The notes under the pieces: generated by a model
The model's input: the letters and a program-made list of their open reading frames with translations, nothing else
What the model was told of the DNA's origin: nothing
The model's database searches: none
Made by a program: the position numbers and the translations under genes
Shown here: piece by piece, positions 1 to 12,329 of the stretch
How positions within the stretch are numbered: position 1 is the first letter of the stretch
Layout: each line of letters starts with the position of its first letter
Assembly (NCBI GenBank): GCA_001598975.1
Contig: BBXU01001862.1
Coordinates: 1-42,273 of the forward strand
Reading direction: 5' to 3'
From: Parachlorella kessleri
Taxonomy: Eukaryota; Chlorophyta; Trebouxiophyceae; Chlorellales; Chlorellaceae
DNA length: 42,273 nt

Positions 1-57
1 TCCCCCTCTTTCCCCGTCCCTAATCCTCCGCACCACCCCCCGCGTTCCCTCCTGCAG

Positions 58-3000
58 GTGCGCGACGCCATGTCCCACATCTGGCACGCCCTGCTGGACG
101 ACCCAAAGCGCAGCATAGCACAGCACTTTGGCGCCATCATGGCGGGCCTGCTCAAGGACATGGGCAGTAGCCAGTGGCGGGTGCGCGAGGCGGCCGCTGT
201 CGCCATGGGCGACCTGCTGCAGGGCAGGCGCTGGGAGGAGCTGCAGCCACAGTTTGAGCAGCTGTGGACCATGACCTTCAGGTGGGGTCAGCCTTGCTAT
301 CATTTAAGACGTGGATCACGCGTGAGAATGTCTTGCGCCACCAGCATGCATAGTGGACGATCATCAGTGGCGGCACGGCATGTAAGGGGATACCAAAGGG
401 AGCGGTAGTTTGTCACCATTAACAAGCAGGGGTAGACAAACGCCATTTTGAAAGCAATTGCACCGAGCGGGCCTCAAACTGTGACGAACATGCTCTGCCG
501 ACCTACAAGTGATTCTTTGTCACTGCATGCTCTCCAGGGACGGAGTAACACCAAGGAGAACAACATTTACCAGGCGGGCTTACGTTTTCCCTAGTGGACG
601 TTCAGCAAAGCCTCATGCCCTGATGTTCAACCAACAACCTTATGTGTGCAGGGTGATGGATGACATCAAGGAAACGGTGCGCCAGGCTGGCATCAACCTG
701 TCAAGGACCGTCAGGGGCCTCACGCTCAGGTGGGTCCATCACAACCCTGAAAACCACCGTATGACCCTTCAATGGCCACCGTGCTTGCTGGGCTTGCTCA
801 TGCTCAGGCTCCGGCCTACTTATGGTGGTGTTGGCAAGGTGCGCAAGGCGACCATGTAGTCGTGTCCCAGTTTGGGAACAGCTTGCCTGCGCGCCTCCTG
901 CCATCCCTCCCTGTCCGTTCTACGTCTTGCTTAAGCAGCTACCCGTCCCATCTAGGCGGACGCCTGTCCCTACACACTGCCCTTACAGCATTGCAATGAC
1001 TGGCGTGCAATGCAGGCTTGCTGACCCCGAGTTTACGCCGGCCAGCCAGGGCAGGGAGGCCATCTCAACCACACTGCCCTTCTTGCTGGAGAAAGGTGCG
1101 GACAGAGCAGCAGTTTTCACACCTCCCTGCTGGAGGCAGGGCAGGGTACCACCCAAACCACGCTTGCAGGAATGCCATGTCATGCCATGCCATGTCATGC
1201 CATGATATCTGAGGAAGTGCAGGTGCTGTTCCTGGGCAGAAGTTGATCGACCCCCTTCCCTCCCAACACTGCCAAATGATCCTTAATTGGCAGACTCCCC
1301 ACTTGGAGGCCTGCCCAGCCAGGTGGGCAAGATCCAGGTGCCCTCACCCCAACCAAGGTGTCTCCCCGTCACCCCCAGTCAAAAGCGGAAAAGCCAGGGC
1401 AAACCCCACACCTGAGCCCCCCCTTGTGCAGGCCTGCCCAGCCAGGTTGGCGAGATCCAGGCGCTGTCGTTGGACACGTCGGCGCGGCTGGTGAAGGCGG
1501 CGGGCCCCGAGCTGGTGCGCCCGCACCTGCCGCTGCTGGTCCCGGCCATGCTGGAGTCACTTAGGTAGGCATGTGGTTAGAGGGTTATTGCAAATTGGGG
1601 AGGGGAAGTGATATACGAGCTGGTCGGGTCACACCTGCCACTGCTGGTTGCAGCCGCCATGCTGTGTTCGTGGGGAAGGCTTCATGCAGGGCTACAGCAT
1701 TGACGAGTGACCACGTCTGCCCCAGCAATGAGGGGCCGAAGGGTTGCGCTACTCATCAGAAAGCAGCCTGAAGAGAACGGCATGTCTGGTGGTCCCGCAA
1801 CAAATCCAGAGGCCCCACATCCATCTGCCTGCGTTGGCTTCTCGGTTGCACTGCCTGCACCAAGCAGCACCCTGGCCGGCTGATAATGGAAAGTTATCTT
1901 TGGAGCTCAAGTACCTCACACCCCTTCCCCCCGGTGGCCATCAGGCTGCACGCTGAGCGGCTAGGACTGGACGTGTGTAAAATCAGACCGCTCCCTTCCC
2001 CCTTCAATCCAACTGCAGCGGCTTGGAGGACTCCCGCCTGAACTACATCGAGCAGCACGCCGAGCGGCTGGGCCTGGACCAGCAGCGGCTGGAGAGCGCG
2101 CGTGTGGCGGCGGCACAGGGTGGGCCGGTGGGCGAGACCCTGGACCTGTGCGCCAGGTGAGGCCCCCCGCAGCGTCCCTGGCAGGTGCCGACTGGCAATC
2201 TTGGTCCAAGCGGTTGAGCGTGTCTGGAGGGTGCATCGTTTTTAAAGGCAGGCTTGGTCAGTGGGGAATGACGGCTGCGCAGGGCGCTCTAGAAGGCGAG
2301 GTGGCGGGCCTTTGCGCAGGCGGCTAGGTGGAGTTTGTGAATACCTGCCTCACATTGTAGCAGAAGATGTGAGGCTCAGTACTGGCGCGGCTACATCACC
2401 CACCTGACGTATTCCATGGCCTGCGCAGGTACATCGATTCCGCCTCCTTGGTCGCGCTCGCGCCCCGGCTGGCAGCGCTGGTGCGGCGGGGTGTGGGGCT
2501 GAACACGCGGGCGGGGGCGGGGCGGTTCATCTCGCAGGTTGCGCGCAGGCTGGGCAGCGATACCCAGCCCGCCTCACAGCAGCTGATGAAGGTGAGAGCG
2601 CCGTCGTCCCCGCGTTTGGCCAATGTTATCACTGTGGGTCTCAGAACAGGCCCAACTGACCAGCATGGGGAAATGGCATTGCTTAGGTCGTCGACTTATA
2701 GAAAGGATAGAAATGTGGGATGGACAGGTGGGTAGGAGCTGGTGTTAAAAGCTGGAAGTGGGTTGTGAGGCACGCGCCACTGAGGCTGACATACTACCTT
2801 CCCCCTCCAGGCGCTGGTGGAGGCATGCAAAACCGACCGCAGCGGCGCGGTCAAGCGCTCCTTTGCGGCCGCCAACGCCGCTGTGGCGCGCTTTGCGGCG
2901 CCGGCCAGGGTGGAGAAGCAGGTGGCGTCCCTGCTGGAGATGTATGGCGCGGAGGACGCGGACGCCAACACACGCCTGGTGGCAGGTAGGTGCTTGGGCA

Positions 3001-6000
3001 ATGTGGGTGTGGTGTTTGCAGGGGTGGCAGGTGGGCATGGGCGGTGTGGGTGCTGGGGAGATGTTTGCAGGGGTGGCAGGTGTGCATGTGCGATGTGGGT
3101 GGGGTTTGCAGCGGTAGCAGGCGGACACGGGCGGCTTCTGGCGGGGCATGAGGGTCACAGAGCGCAGGGTGCACCTGTCAGGGGTTACTAGAACCTCATC
3201 AGCACAGCGCCTGGCCAACACTGGTGGACATAGTTGGCGAGGGGCGTGTGGCCTGCATGCTAGGGATGTGTGGTTCCTGGACCAACACACACAGGACTGG
3301 CTAGCTGGTGAGTGGGGCTGACGTGTTGTAAGGGATTTGTAAATGAGAAGCAGTCCCGAGTTATGCCTGTCATGGCCACAGGCCTGCTGCTGCGTGAGCT
3401 GGGCAAGGAGGCGGGGGACGTCTTCTCCAAGCATGCCCCCACCGTGGCACCCTTGGCCTTCATGGCACAGGCAAGCCCACAAGTTCCAGATCGTAGGCTA
3501 CGGGCTAGTGTATGCCAGTGTCACAGTGTGCAGCTACCTGGCACTGGGTGGGGTGGGTGATTCTCAACAACCACTGCAGGGTGTGCTAGGAAAGGTGTGC
3601 CTTGTGCCCTCAATGTGTTGCCTCGCTCTTGTAGGGTGGCCAGTCTGTTGGACAGGACCCGGTCCGCAATCTTCTGGCGGGTTCAGGCTGGGGTGAGGTC
3701 TAGGAAAGGGATTTGCGCCTGGCTTTCTTGGTTCTGTGCGTGAACCTGCTGGACCGTAGCAGCAAGTGTGATTGCCCAAGCTGTGGGGAGGTTTGGCCAG
3801 AACTGACTTAGTCTCAATTTGCAACCTGCGTGGGCATGTGCATGCCGTTGCCATGTTGGCGGTGCGAAGGCATCCATGGCATTGCAGTATAACCACGGTG
3901 TGGTGCTGCTTGCAGTGCGACGATGATGCTGACGTGGCTGCCATGTGGCATGATGTGTGGGAGGAGAGCGCCACATCAGGAGGCGCCGGGCTGAGGCTGC
4001 ATGTGAAGGAGATCGCGCAGGTGAGAGGGAACACACAAGGGCCTTCTCTGCAAATTCTTTACAACCGCGTGGCTTGTGAGAGCCTGGGCGGAAAGGCAGT
4101 GTACACATGCGTCTAAGCTGGTGCTTGGCTACCTGGATCGATCACTCACGGGGCAGCCACGGGCAGCCAGAGCGATTGCAAACTCAAGTGACCTAGGGTT
4201 GGGGGACGGCGCAGCTGTAATTCACTCAGGAGAGCACGAGGGGCTAACGCCACGGCAGCAACAGCTGGCTCACCAACCTGCACTCCCCTCTAAGTGCTTG
4301 CATCCCTCCTGGTGCCGCTCATCACTGACGAGCCAGCACTTTGCATCGAGACCGCTCGAAGGCTGATGGGTCAAAGCCTGCACTAACACCTCATCACTGC
4401 TTGCGTCCTCCCTGGTGCAGCTCATCACTGCCGGCCTGCAGTCCGCACAGTGGGGCCAATTGAAAGCCCGTGGGTCAATGTCTATAGTAACACTTCATCG
4501 CTGCATTCCTCCTTGTGTGGTGCAGCTCATCACGGCCGGCCTGCAGTCCGCACAGTGGGGCCGCAAGAAGTCCGCCGCTGCCGCGCTGAAGAAAGCCTGT
4601 GCAGCTGCCCCCGACGCCCTGCAGCCCCTGGCCAGCGCTCTTATGGAAACTTTGCTAAAAGTGGGACCGGGTCACTGCTGCACATGTTGTCCGGGACAGT
4701 AACACGGTTGCACTGCCTGTGCTTGCTTGTGTAGGGGTTGCGGACCTTACAGACAAGCTGTTACATAGAGCCCACCGCCTGCCTTGTTGTCGTGTGCCAG
4801 ATGTGCAGACACTGCGGCTCAAATTGCAAAGCAGTAGTCGGTGCGTGTGGTGAGCAGGCTTTCAGTCAGTCCATATGGGGTAAGCACTGACTCGCTGCAG
4901 GAGCTGCCTGGCCGCCTGTGGGACGGCAAGGAAGTGGTGCTAGAGGCGGTTGGCGCGCTGGCATCATCTTGCCCCCAGCAGCTGCACCAGCCACAGCAGC
5001 AGCAGCAGCCGGGCGCTGCCCCCAGCGGAGCTGCCGGTACTGCCGGCGGCAGCAGTCCAGTGTTGGCCGGCAGGGTTGTTGCTGCGCTGGTTGAGGCTGC
5101 GGGCAAGAAGAAGAGCGGCTACAGGCGGGCGGCGCTGGAGCAGCTAGAAGCAGGTGGGGGCTTTGGCTGATTCTGTGATGACATGCTCGCAGCATGGGGC
5201 AGGCTTGTTTCCCAAGCACCTTCTCATCACTGGCGGCACGGCATGGTATCGTGTGCCAGCCCTGCGCCTTGCATATCACAGCGCCCAGGGATGGACTGCT
5301 TGACCCACCTAGGAACATGCATTGCACAAGGGACCCTTCTCCCCATGCGTTGCCTCAAGCGCTAAGGTGGTGCCATGAACCTCTGTCCAGCCAACAAGCT
5401 CCACAGCATTGCCACTTCAACTTAGTGCCCGCTCTCACATGCTGCTTCCACCCCTCGCCCCTGCCACCTGCATTGCAGCGCTGTCCGCCTTCAAAGGACG
5501 GCACGACCACTATGAGGCCGCCAGCCCTCTGCTGCTGGAGCAGTGCGCCAAGTTTGTGGCGGCACAGCGGGAGGGCCCGCGCAAGATGGAGGTGGACGGC
5601 GGCGGCGGAGGCGGCACAAAGGCGGCAGAGCAGCTTGGTGGGGACGACAAGGCGACAGGCGAGGGCGGGAGCGCGCCCATCGCACAGGTGAGGCTGCACT
5701 GAAAGGCAGCGTGAGGCAGCGGTGGTGCAACTTAGGCTAGACCAATCTAGCATGATGGCCATGGGCGCTTAGCCTGTGTGTGGCGGAGATGTTGGACGGC
5801 CCATGCCACCCTGGGAGGGCACACCACCAGGAGGGGAAGGAGAGCGCGCTGTGTTAAGTGAGTGCGGCACAGTAGTGAATGCGCAGGCACCGCGGCATAG
5901 TAGCAGTTTTGCAGTGCAGCATGGCGGCAACTGGGGAGTGCGAAGGTGAGGGCTGACAGGCATGGAATCCACACTACCACAGGTATCTCCTGCCTCTAGT

Positions 6001-6824
6001 CCGCAAGGACCTGGTGTTGAAACTGGCCCAGCCAAATACAGCCTTATTTTCCATTGTGAGCAGGTGGTGGCCTGCCTGGCAGCCGCTTGGTCCACAGCAG
6101 GGCTCAAGACCGCACAGCAGCATGCTGCAACCATAATCAAGGCTCTGGCAGACGTTCTTGAAGTGGCCACCAAAGCGGCAGACCAGCTGGCCACAGCCCT
6201 GGCTGCTACTCGGGTGGCAGAGCACTGTGGCACGCTTGCGATAGTGGCAGCGGGTGGCGGAGCAGGTCAGTGCTTGGGCTCTCACCTGTAAGGAGACATG
6301 GACGTAAGGTGTACTCTATTGGGTTCTCTTAATATGAGGGAGAAGGCGCAGGGGTGTTGGGGAGCGCGGCGCTACAAAGCATCTGTAAGCTTCAAAGCTG
6401 GACGGTGTCCACATTACAATCATGCTGCCCCCGCAGCTGCCACCAGTCATGCGTTCAGACGCCCACAACCACTGCAGCCATTACACTCCTTGGGTACATA
6501 TGGGGGGCAAACAACCTCTATTAGCAACTGCCACCCCCGGCTGCAGGTGCGCCCCTATTGGCGGCAGACCCTGCGTCAGCGGTGCGGCTGCTGAGCCATG
6601 CAATCAAGCTGGCGGGCGAAGGCAAAGCGGCTCAACTGCGAGAGCAGTGCCTGGCCCTGGCTAAGGCTTTACTGGTCCAGGGCAGGCTGTGGGCAGTGTT
6701 GGGCTCTGGTGAGCAGCAGCAAGACGTGCTGCAGCAGCTCAAGGGTGTGGCGGAGCGGGAGCGGTTGCCTGCGCTGAAAGCGCTGGCTCTAGATTTGCCA
6801 GCCCAACTAGATCAAAGCAAGTAG
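58..6824 (+). CDS. ECM29: Proteasome adaptor and scaffold protein ECM29, C-terminal part (14 exons)
   Basis: ECM29 is a long HEAT-repeat protein that tethers the 26S proteasome and checks its assembly, in cytosol and on membranes. Exons read in one frame: 58-281, 652-729, 1016-1095, 1432-1564, 2019-2156, 2429-2591, 2811-2985, 3382-3470, 3916-4020, 4526-4660, 4901-5153, 5479-5687, 6064-6265 and 6547-6824 (stop TAG). They give about 753 residues against roughly 1,800 for the family, so the 5' part lies off the left edge. Family-like stretches include SSQWRVREAAAVAMGDLLQG in exon 1, VMDDIKETVRQAGINLSRTV in exon 2, LADPEFTP...LPFLLEK in exon 3, LLLRELGKEAGDVFSKHAPT in exon 8, and QWGRKKSAAAALKKAC followed by LPGRLWDGKE in exons 10-11. 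Exon 8 appears to use a GC donor (3471). Exons 11 and 12 carry low-complexity Gln/Pro/Gly inserts. Identity is strong from motif order; individual borders are inferred from splice consensus and phase. Confidence 0.88.
1176..1205 (+). repeat. CATGY pentanucleotide microsatellite in an ECM29 intron
   Basis: Six consecutive 5-bp units (CATGT, CATGC, CATGC, CATGT, CATGC, CATGA) in the intron after the exon ending at 1095. Confidence 0.8.
1308..1345 (+). repeat. Decayed copy of the start of ECM29 exon 1432-1564, within the preceding intron
   Basis: GGCCTGCCCAGCCAGGTGGG and the following bases through GATCCAGG repeat 1431-1468 with few mismatches, offset by 123 bp. It looks like a partial exon duplication; it lacks the downstream part of the exon. 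Confidence 0.75.
1616..1665 (+). repeat. Decayed copy of the end of ECM29 exon 1432-1564, within the following intron
   Basis: CGAGCTGGTCGGGTCACACC and the next roughly 30 bases match 1508-1556 of the exon (CGAGCTGGTGCGCCCGCACC onward) with scattered substitutions. It has no splice borders of its own and is apparently non-coding. Confidence 0.65.
1938..1975 (+). repeat. Decayed copy of part of ECM29 exon 2019-2156, within the preceding intron
   Basis: GCACGCTGAGCGGCTAGGAC matches exon bases around 2055-2075 (GCACGCCGAGCGGCTGGGCC) at an offset of about 108 bp. This is a third exon fragment echoed in an ECM29 intron. Confidence 0.65.
3015..3140 (+). repeat. Minisatellite, about three 41-49 bp units, in an ECM29 intron
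   Basis: Units beginning TTTGCAGGGGTGGCAGGTG start at 3015, 3064 and 3105. The third is more diverged (TTTGCAGCGGTAGCAGGCGG). Each carries an acceptor-like TTTGCAG. Confidence 0.75.
4310..4525 (+). repeat. Tandem copies of the acceptor region and start of ECM29 exon 4526-4660
   Basis: The GCTCATCAC core occurs at 4317, 4420 and 4525, a period of about 104 bp. The 4420 copy reproduces the acceptor TGGTGCAG and the next 34 exon bases (through CAGTGGGGCC) before diverging. The copy at 4317 is more decayed, with GCCG in place of the acceptor GCAG. Only the last copy continues into a full open exon. Confidence 0.8.
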
Positions 6825-7564
6825 CCCAGTGGCTCTACTGTCTGCATTGTGCTCTACTGTCTGCATTGGGTAGAAGGGCGCCCTACGCATAGCTTGTAGT
6901 CAGGTGACCATGACAAGAGAGCTGTCAGGCAATGTGACATCAGTATGTAACAGCGGAGCTATGACAGCACCATTGCATAGGTGGATGTATGAGTTAGGCA
7001 TGTGTCTATTATAAGCAAAGAGTGGAAGGCATGTCATGCTGGCATCGCAGGTTGGCATCTGTGTGGTGCTTGTTGCACTAGAGTTGTTACATGGGCACAA
7101 GGCACAGTGCTATATTATCTTTACAGGTGTATATCGTCCTTGCACGTTCCCCAGGCCTGGGCTGCTGCTGGTCCAAAGGACACCGTTTGGCAAGCACTAT
7201 ATACGCGATATATATGCTCATGTGACTGTCATGCAACTACCTATGGTTGGCCCAAAACCAGTTTCCAGCCCCACTCTGCAAGAGCCTAGGCAGGCATGCA
7301 GGTGAAGGCCCCTGTGTAGCCTGAGGCAGTGATTGATGCTCACGAGCTGCGAACCCGAACCCTTGCATCTCCACTGCAGTACAATATGTACCAATGTCCA
7401 TGTTTTGGGCTGCACCATCATCTATGGCATGCTTTCCATGCTGCCCTGATTTTGACCCCGGTTGAACCCTAAAGCCACCAGTGTTTGGAGGTTAGCTGGC
7501 ATCTCGCGTTGCCCTGGAGACCGGAGGTACCACCTGACATCCCAGACACAGTTTTTTCACCGCC
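6825..7564. other. Intergenic region between ECM29 and MYND-1
   Basis: 740 bp with the ECM29 3' flank and the MYND-1 5' flank. A TGTAA pentamer, the usual green-algal poly(A) signal, lies at 6946-6950, 122 bp after the stop; its use is inference. Short repeated words (CTCTACTGTCTGCATTG twice, near 6831-6866) were seen. No gene or clear promoter element was recognised. Confidence 0.5.
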
Positions 7565-10500
7565 ATGGCTGGGCCTGGCACGGCTGTGGGCGCCTTACAG
7601 GACTTGCTTGACGCCTACTTGTCGGCCAAGACACTGCTAGAACAGATAAGGTTCGCCAAGCGCTTCCACTCTGCAGTGGAGAGTGTTGTTGCAAGCAGAA
7701 GGAGCAGCGGCGGTGGCGGTGATATAGCCAAGTTACTGGAGCTGCTGCGAAGGTAACCCCTTTTCCTTGTCAACCTCGCTGCACCATGCGCAGGACTGCT
7801 GGCACAGTATAGATGCCCAGTAGGCTGTTGGCCAAGCGTTGGCCGCTCTGCCTGTTGTGTAGCGAGCAAGCCGCTGCCGCGGCAGCTAACCTGGCGCTGT
7901 CAAACCCTCTGCATGCCAAGTTGCAACGGAGGTTGCAGAAGCCTGAGGAGACATTGCAGCTGACGGGTGAAATTTTAGAATCTGGAGCATGCAGCCATGT
8001 GGCATTAGGCATCTTGCGCTGCCTGCTCTCGGACGGTGTGTGCAGCCAGCTAGGCACCTCGAGCGCATACCGCCTGGCTTCTAGCGTCCAGTCGGCGTTG
8101 GGGCCTGGAGAGAAGTCAGCCCTGCTGGTGGTAGAGTACTCCCAGGCTCGTGCAACGCAGCGGTGGACCACCGTCCGGCCCTTGGAGGCCTGGCTGGCTG
8201 GCGTGCTGTGCACCCATTTGGAGGCAGTCGACCTCGTGTGTCAGCTGCTGGTGCAGCAGGCAGGATCCAGGCTCCAGGAAGCGCTCCAGCGCACAGTGTG
8301 CCAGCCCTACTCGATGCTGGTTTTCTTGGACTCTATCGTGGCGGCTCTAGAAGCAGTGGAGAAGGATGCTCCAGGTCAGTGTTGCCTATGCAACCTCTTA
8401 CCAGCTGCCAGCCAGCTGGATGGGTGAACTCCAAGGCGGGACCTCTGCTCCGGCTCCTGCATGCACTGATACCGGTCCCACTGTCACATGTGCTGGCCTT
8501 GGCTTGAAACATGTGCTCCAGGCTGCACCGCATGATGGGTGCAAGTCCACCTATGTTGTAGGTGCTGTGAGCAAGAACAGCAGACTGTGGACCTCACTGG
8601 CCTCCCTCCTTGCCCAGCTCTTCCCCTTGGGGACCCCAGCAGTGTCATTGCTGCCTGGCGGAATTAACATCAACCTGCACTACTGGCCGCGCTTGGAGTA
8701 CCTGGTGGTTAAGCGCTTGCAGTGCCTGCTGTCTGTTCCTGTCGGCAGCGTCGACAGGGCGTGGGCAGAGCAGTGGGCCTGCATTAGCAATGTTATTGGC
8801 ACTGCGGCACGGCACCTAGCAAAGCCACCCATGCCATTGGAGCGAACCAAGCGCCTTGAGTTCCTACCCTGGCATACGGCAGGCTGCGGGAGCACCATTG
8901 CCCTGCTGTCGGCCGGCACGCTGCGCTTGCTGCGCATAGTGGCCGTCCAGCAGAGCGGGAGTGGCAGCACTGGCCTGCATGAGCAGCTATGCCAGGCGGC
9001 GGGGACGGGGGGGCTGGCACTGCTCAGCACGGCTCAGCGGGGGCTCAAGCATGGATCCAGCCTGGCACCACAGCAGCAGCAAGCCTGCCTGGAAGCCATC
9101 ACGCTTGGCTTTGCAGCGTTGCAGCCCATGGCGGAGGGCCTTGCATGGGAAGGTCGTGCAGCTGGCACAGCTGCCCAGTGGCTGCGGGAAACCGCATTTC
9201 CAATACTCCAGCTGCTCGTGGATACCACGGAGCACTTGCAGTGGCCCTCAAGTGGCAGCAAAGACCTGCAGGAAGCCTCAAGGCTGCCAGCAGCGGCAGC
9301 AGCAGCAGCCGAGGCAGCCATGCGCCTGGCCGCGCTATGCCTGCAGCTGGCTGCGCAGCAGCGCTTGTCCTCTCTGGCACAGCAAGCTGCAACCGGCATG
9401 TTTGAGCACGGCACAAGCCTCGCTGAGAGGCTTTTCAGCAATATTGTCATCAGTCGGTGGCTCCAGGGCTGGAAGGGCGGTTGGCTTCAGCTCACACCGG
9501 ACTGCCGGCAAGCCTTTGAGCATGTGGGACTCACGGCTGCCAAGTTGGCCCTGTCATGGGCAAGGCTTGCCACCCTGGCCCCTCTCAGCGACGCTGCCTG
9601 GCACATGGGCCATGCTACTGTGCCAGGCATCCAGCGGGCTGTGCAACAAACCTGCCTGGCAGTTATTGCGGCTTATGGATACTCCAAACCCTCAGCTATC
9701 CCTCAGCTGTGAGATTACACACAACTGCAATGGAAATGTGCTGGTTGCTTGTGGGTGCATCTAGAAGTACAACCAGTCATGATTGGTTGTGGAATATTGG
9801 TCTACGGCATGCTTGAGACTGGTCACACTGCAAACGCATGAGCATTGATAGCTCCACGAACCTGGGGCTCCGTTTCTAATCAAGCTGCACCGCCCTGCCT
9901 GCATAACCAAGGTGATTTGACCACACAGTCAATGAAACCCTGTACTTTGCATGTTATGGAAGGCTTCAGCTGTTGCATGCAGGCTTTGTGTGACAGCTTC
10001 CGTGCTGCGTCAGAGGCTATACTGTCAACGGAGCGCTCAATGCCAGCACGAGTTTCTGTCTGCGCTTGGCTGGCATCTCTCAGCAGTGCTATGTCAGGTC
10101 AACTAATGTGCGGACCACTGGCCAAACAGCTACTGCTGAGGGCTGCGGCGGCCTTTGGGCAAGCATTGGTAAGGAATCCAGGAGGCTATAAAATGGCCTA
10201 GGCGGTATATCAGGGCAACATGCAATGCAAGCATGTGGCTAGTCACGCAGTCAAAACTATAGTGCAAGGATCCTGAACTATGTACAGTGGAAAAGCAGTA
10301 ATCATCATTGCTCATCAATCAGACATCTGCATGTCTGTTCCTGTTGCTAACTGATCTCTGTTATTTTTTCTCTTATAGGCCGTCCAGGCCCGGCGTGACG
10401 GTTTCGATCTTGCTACCTACCTCCTTGTTTATGCTTTTCCAGGATGCACTGGAAGATGAATTGCCCATGATAGATCTTGTGAGTGTATACGTCAACACCA

Positions 10501-11684
10501 TACTAAAGCTTTTGCGGGAGTTCTCAGAAGTTTTACAAAAGCCTGGATCCACCTGGTGAGACCTCTGACAGAGTGAAGAAAGCGTGCGGTTGCAGTCACC
10601 CTAGCAAGCTGGTGCTTCGATCCCTACTGTTTGAAGACAAGGCTCAATAGGGTGGTTGTGGAAGGGCTGAAAAACTTTTTTCCATCAGACTGGGAGAGAT
10701 ATAGATCTAAGTGAAGCCATCTAAGAAGCCATGGAGTTACTTGCAGACAGTTGGTCAAGACATCATGCTGCTGTGCAGGCTGGCGGTGCACCTTACCAAC
10801 GAGGGCTACCTAGGAAAAGTCGTGAGAAGCAGCACGTTTTTCCAAGTCTTCCATACGTATACGTTTGATAGGGACTTTGAAGAGCGGGTATGCTGTTGGA
10901 CACGAGCCATTGTATGCAGTATGCTTGCAAAGGTCCGCTGCCTTTGTGGGGCCATGTGGCCTAAGAAGGGACAGAGAGTACTTGCACTGTCAGGGAAGAC
11001 ACGGTGTCATTGTGTGCTATGAACAATTGACTGTAGCTTCCCCCTGTAGAAGGTACAGCAGTTGTTCGTCAGCTTGCCGCACAGTATATGCAGTTCCTTA
11101 GGTAATGCCTTCTTTTCATGCAGAAGCTGGCTCTTCTTAAGGCTGCAATGGGGCTCCTTGAGGCAGTCAGCAGGATTCTACCCACAACAGCCCCCAGCAC
11201 CAAGCATGAGCGCATGGCCGCCTATTCTGCTCAGGTGCGGCAGCTGGGTACTGCCACTGAGGTCCAGCTGGCCTCTCTGAGCTTCTGGGAGGAAGTCAGG
11301 CTGGAAGTGCTGCCCGCCATGCTGAGCCTGAGCCTGGATGCTTCAGATGATACGTTGCAAGCTCAGCCAGGGAGCAGAGTATCAAAGCGGAAGGAGCGGC
11401 AGCAGCAGCAACAGCAGCAGCAGAAGCAGAAGCAGCAGGAGCAGCATTGTGCGTTGGATCCAGAGAAGCTCGCTGCTGCCAGAGCACTAGCCAGCCGACC
11501 CTGTGCCAACCTGCTGTGCGCCAACGTGCGGGGCTGCAGCGAGGGGCGGCTGCGCGGCAGGCGGTGCAGCGGGTGCGGGGTGGTGCGCTACTGCAGCAGG
11601 GAGTGCCAGCTCCAGCATTGGGCGCATCATGGCCCCGTGTGTGCCTCTCTGGGGAGAGGATCTCTCTCTTCAGAGGATCTCTAG
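7565..11684 (+). CDS. MYND-1: C-terminal MYND zinc-finger protein, intact copy
   Basis: Seven exons: 7565-7752, 7863-8374, 8562-9708, 9970-10168, 10443-10555, 10779-10887 and 11124-11684, giving 942 residues with phases 2,1,2,0,2,0. The start ATG sits in a CACCGCC context and aligns with the starts of the paralogs. Residues 1 to about 755 are Ala/Leu-rich and probably helical, with family blocks such as GILRCLLSDGVCSQLG (exon 2) and LLSAGTLRLLR (exon 3). I recognise no enzyme domain. Exon 7 holds a FWEEVRLEVLPAML block, a Gln-rich linker coded by CAG repeats (about 11397-11440), then the MYND finger at residues 883-929: C-x4-C-x15-C-x2-C-x5-C-x3-C-x7-H-x3-C. MYND fingers bind short proline-containing peptides, so an adaptor role is likely, but the target is unknown. 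The exon 4 acceptor is ambiguous: the AG at 9969 keeps phase, the stronger-looking AG at 9982 does not. It is the most divergent copy of the array. Confidence 0.78.
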
Positions 11685-12056
11685 GGCCAACTGCGTATAT
11701 GGAGCAAGACGGGCTTTCCGTAAACAGAGACTGCGTGTCGAGCCACTTCAGTATGGTTGCCGGTTGTGCTTTTGTAACTTCCTTCAGCCTGGCGGGGGTT
11801 GCCAGCGCTGCACTATCAGTAGCAGTTGCCGCCATGCCTTGCTGGCAGCTAGCCGGTGGGGAAGTCGTGCCACTAGCAACAAGGGAAGTGCTGAACCTGA
11901 CAATCGGAGTGGTGGCTGTTGCCGATACATGTACACAACTTCTCATATATTTTTGCTGGAGTCTGTACTCGGAGGGAGCGCAAGTGGAAGAATTGGGGAC
12001 CTCGTTCATTTGAATCAGGACTGTGAAAACTTGCAGAAGATGTACTTAGCTGCGTG
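11685..12056 (+). repeat. 3' flank of MYND-1, duplicated downstream of MYND-2
   Basis: Aligns collinearly with 16303-16659 after MYND-2, with shared landmarks such as GGCCAAC at the start, CAGCCTGGCGGG, and CTCGGAGGGAGCGCAAG near the end. A TGTAA occurs at 11773. The two copies share a hydrophobic reading frame for about 30 codons. The region probably includes the 3' UTR and shows that the duplication unit extended past the stop codon. Confidence 0.7.
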
Positions 12057-12329
12057 ATGGACAACAAGAAAGTAAGAGGCATATGTGATCATTGCATGTC
12101 ATGCAGTCAGAAGCTCTCCCTCCATGACCATGAGCTTGAGGCTGTCCCTCGCAATTAAGAAAACAACTGAGTGCAAGCAGCATGCCTTGCATGATATGTC
12201 TGCTGCCCTGGTGCTTGGACCCCCTACTAAAAACCATGGGCCAGAGGCCACAAGGATCATGATCGGCAATCCTTTTAAGAAACTGATAGCCCACCAGTAA
12301 AGCCACGGGAAAGCTGCCTCTGAAGCCCC
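12057..12329 (+). repeat. 5' flank of MYND-2, duplicated upstream of MYND-3
   Basis: Shares with 20262-20544 a series of collinear blocks: GCATGTCATGCA, CTCTCCCTCCATGA, GATATGTCTGCTGCCCTGGT, CACAAGGATCATG and GAAGCCCCATG at the start codon. It probably contains the promoter and 5' UTR; no TATA box was identified. Confidence 0.7.

Noticed and set aside
9097..9450. Long antisense open frames opposite MYND exons, for example minus strand 9034-9450 and 13497-14204
   Set aside because: They are shadows of GC-rich, Ala/Leu-rich coding exons. Their translations are Ser/Arg/Ala-rich with no family resemblance.
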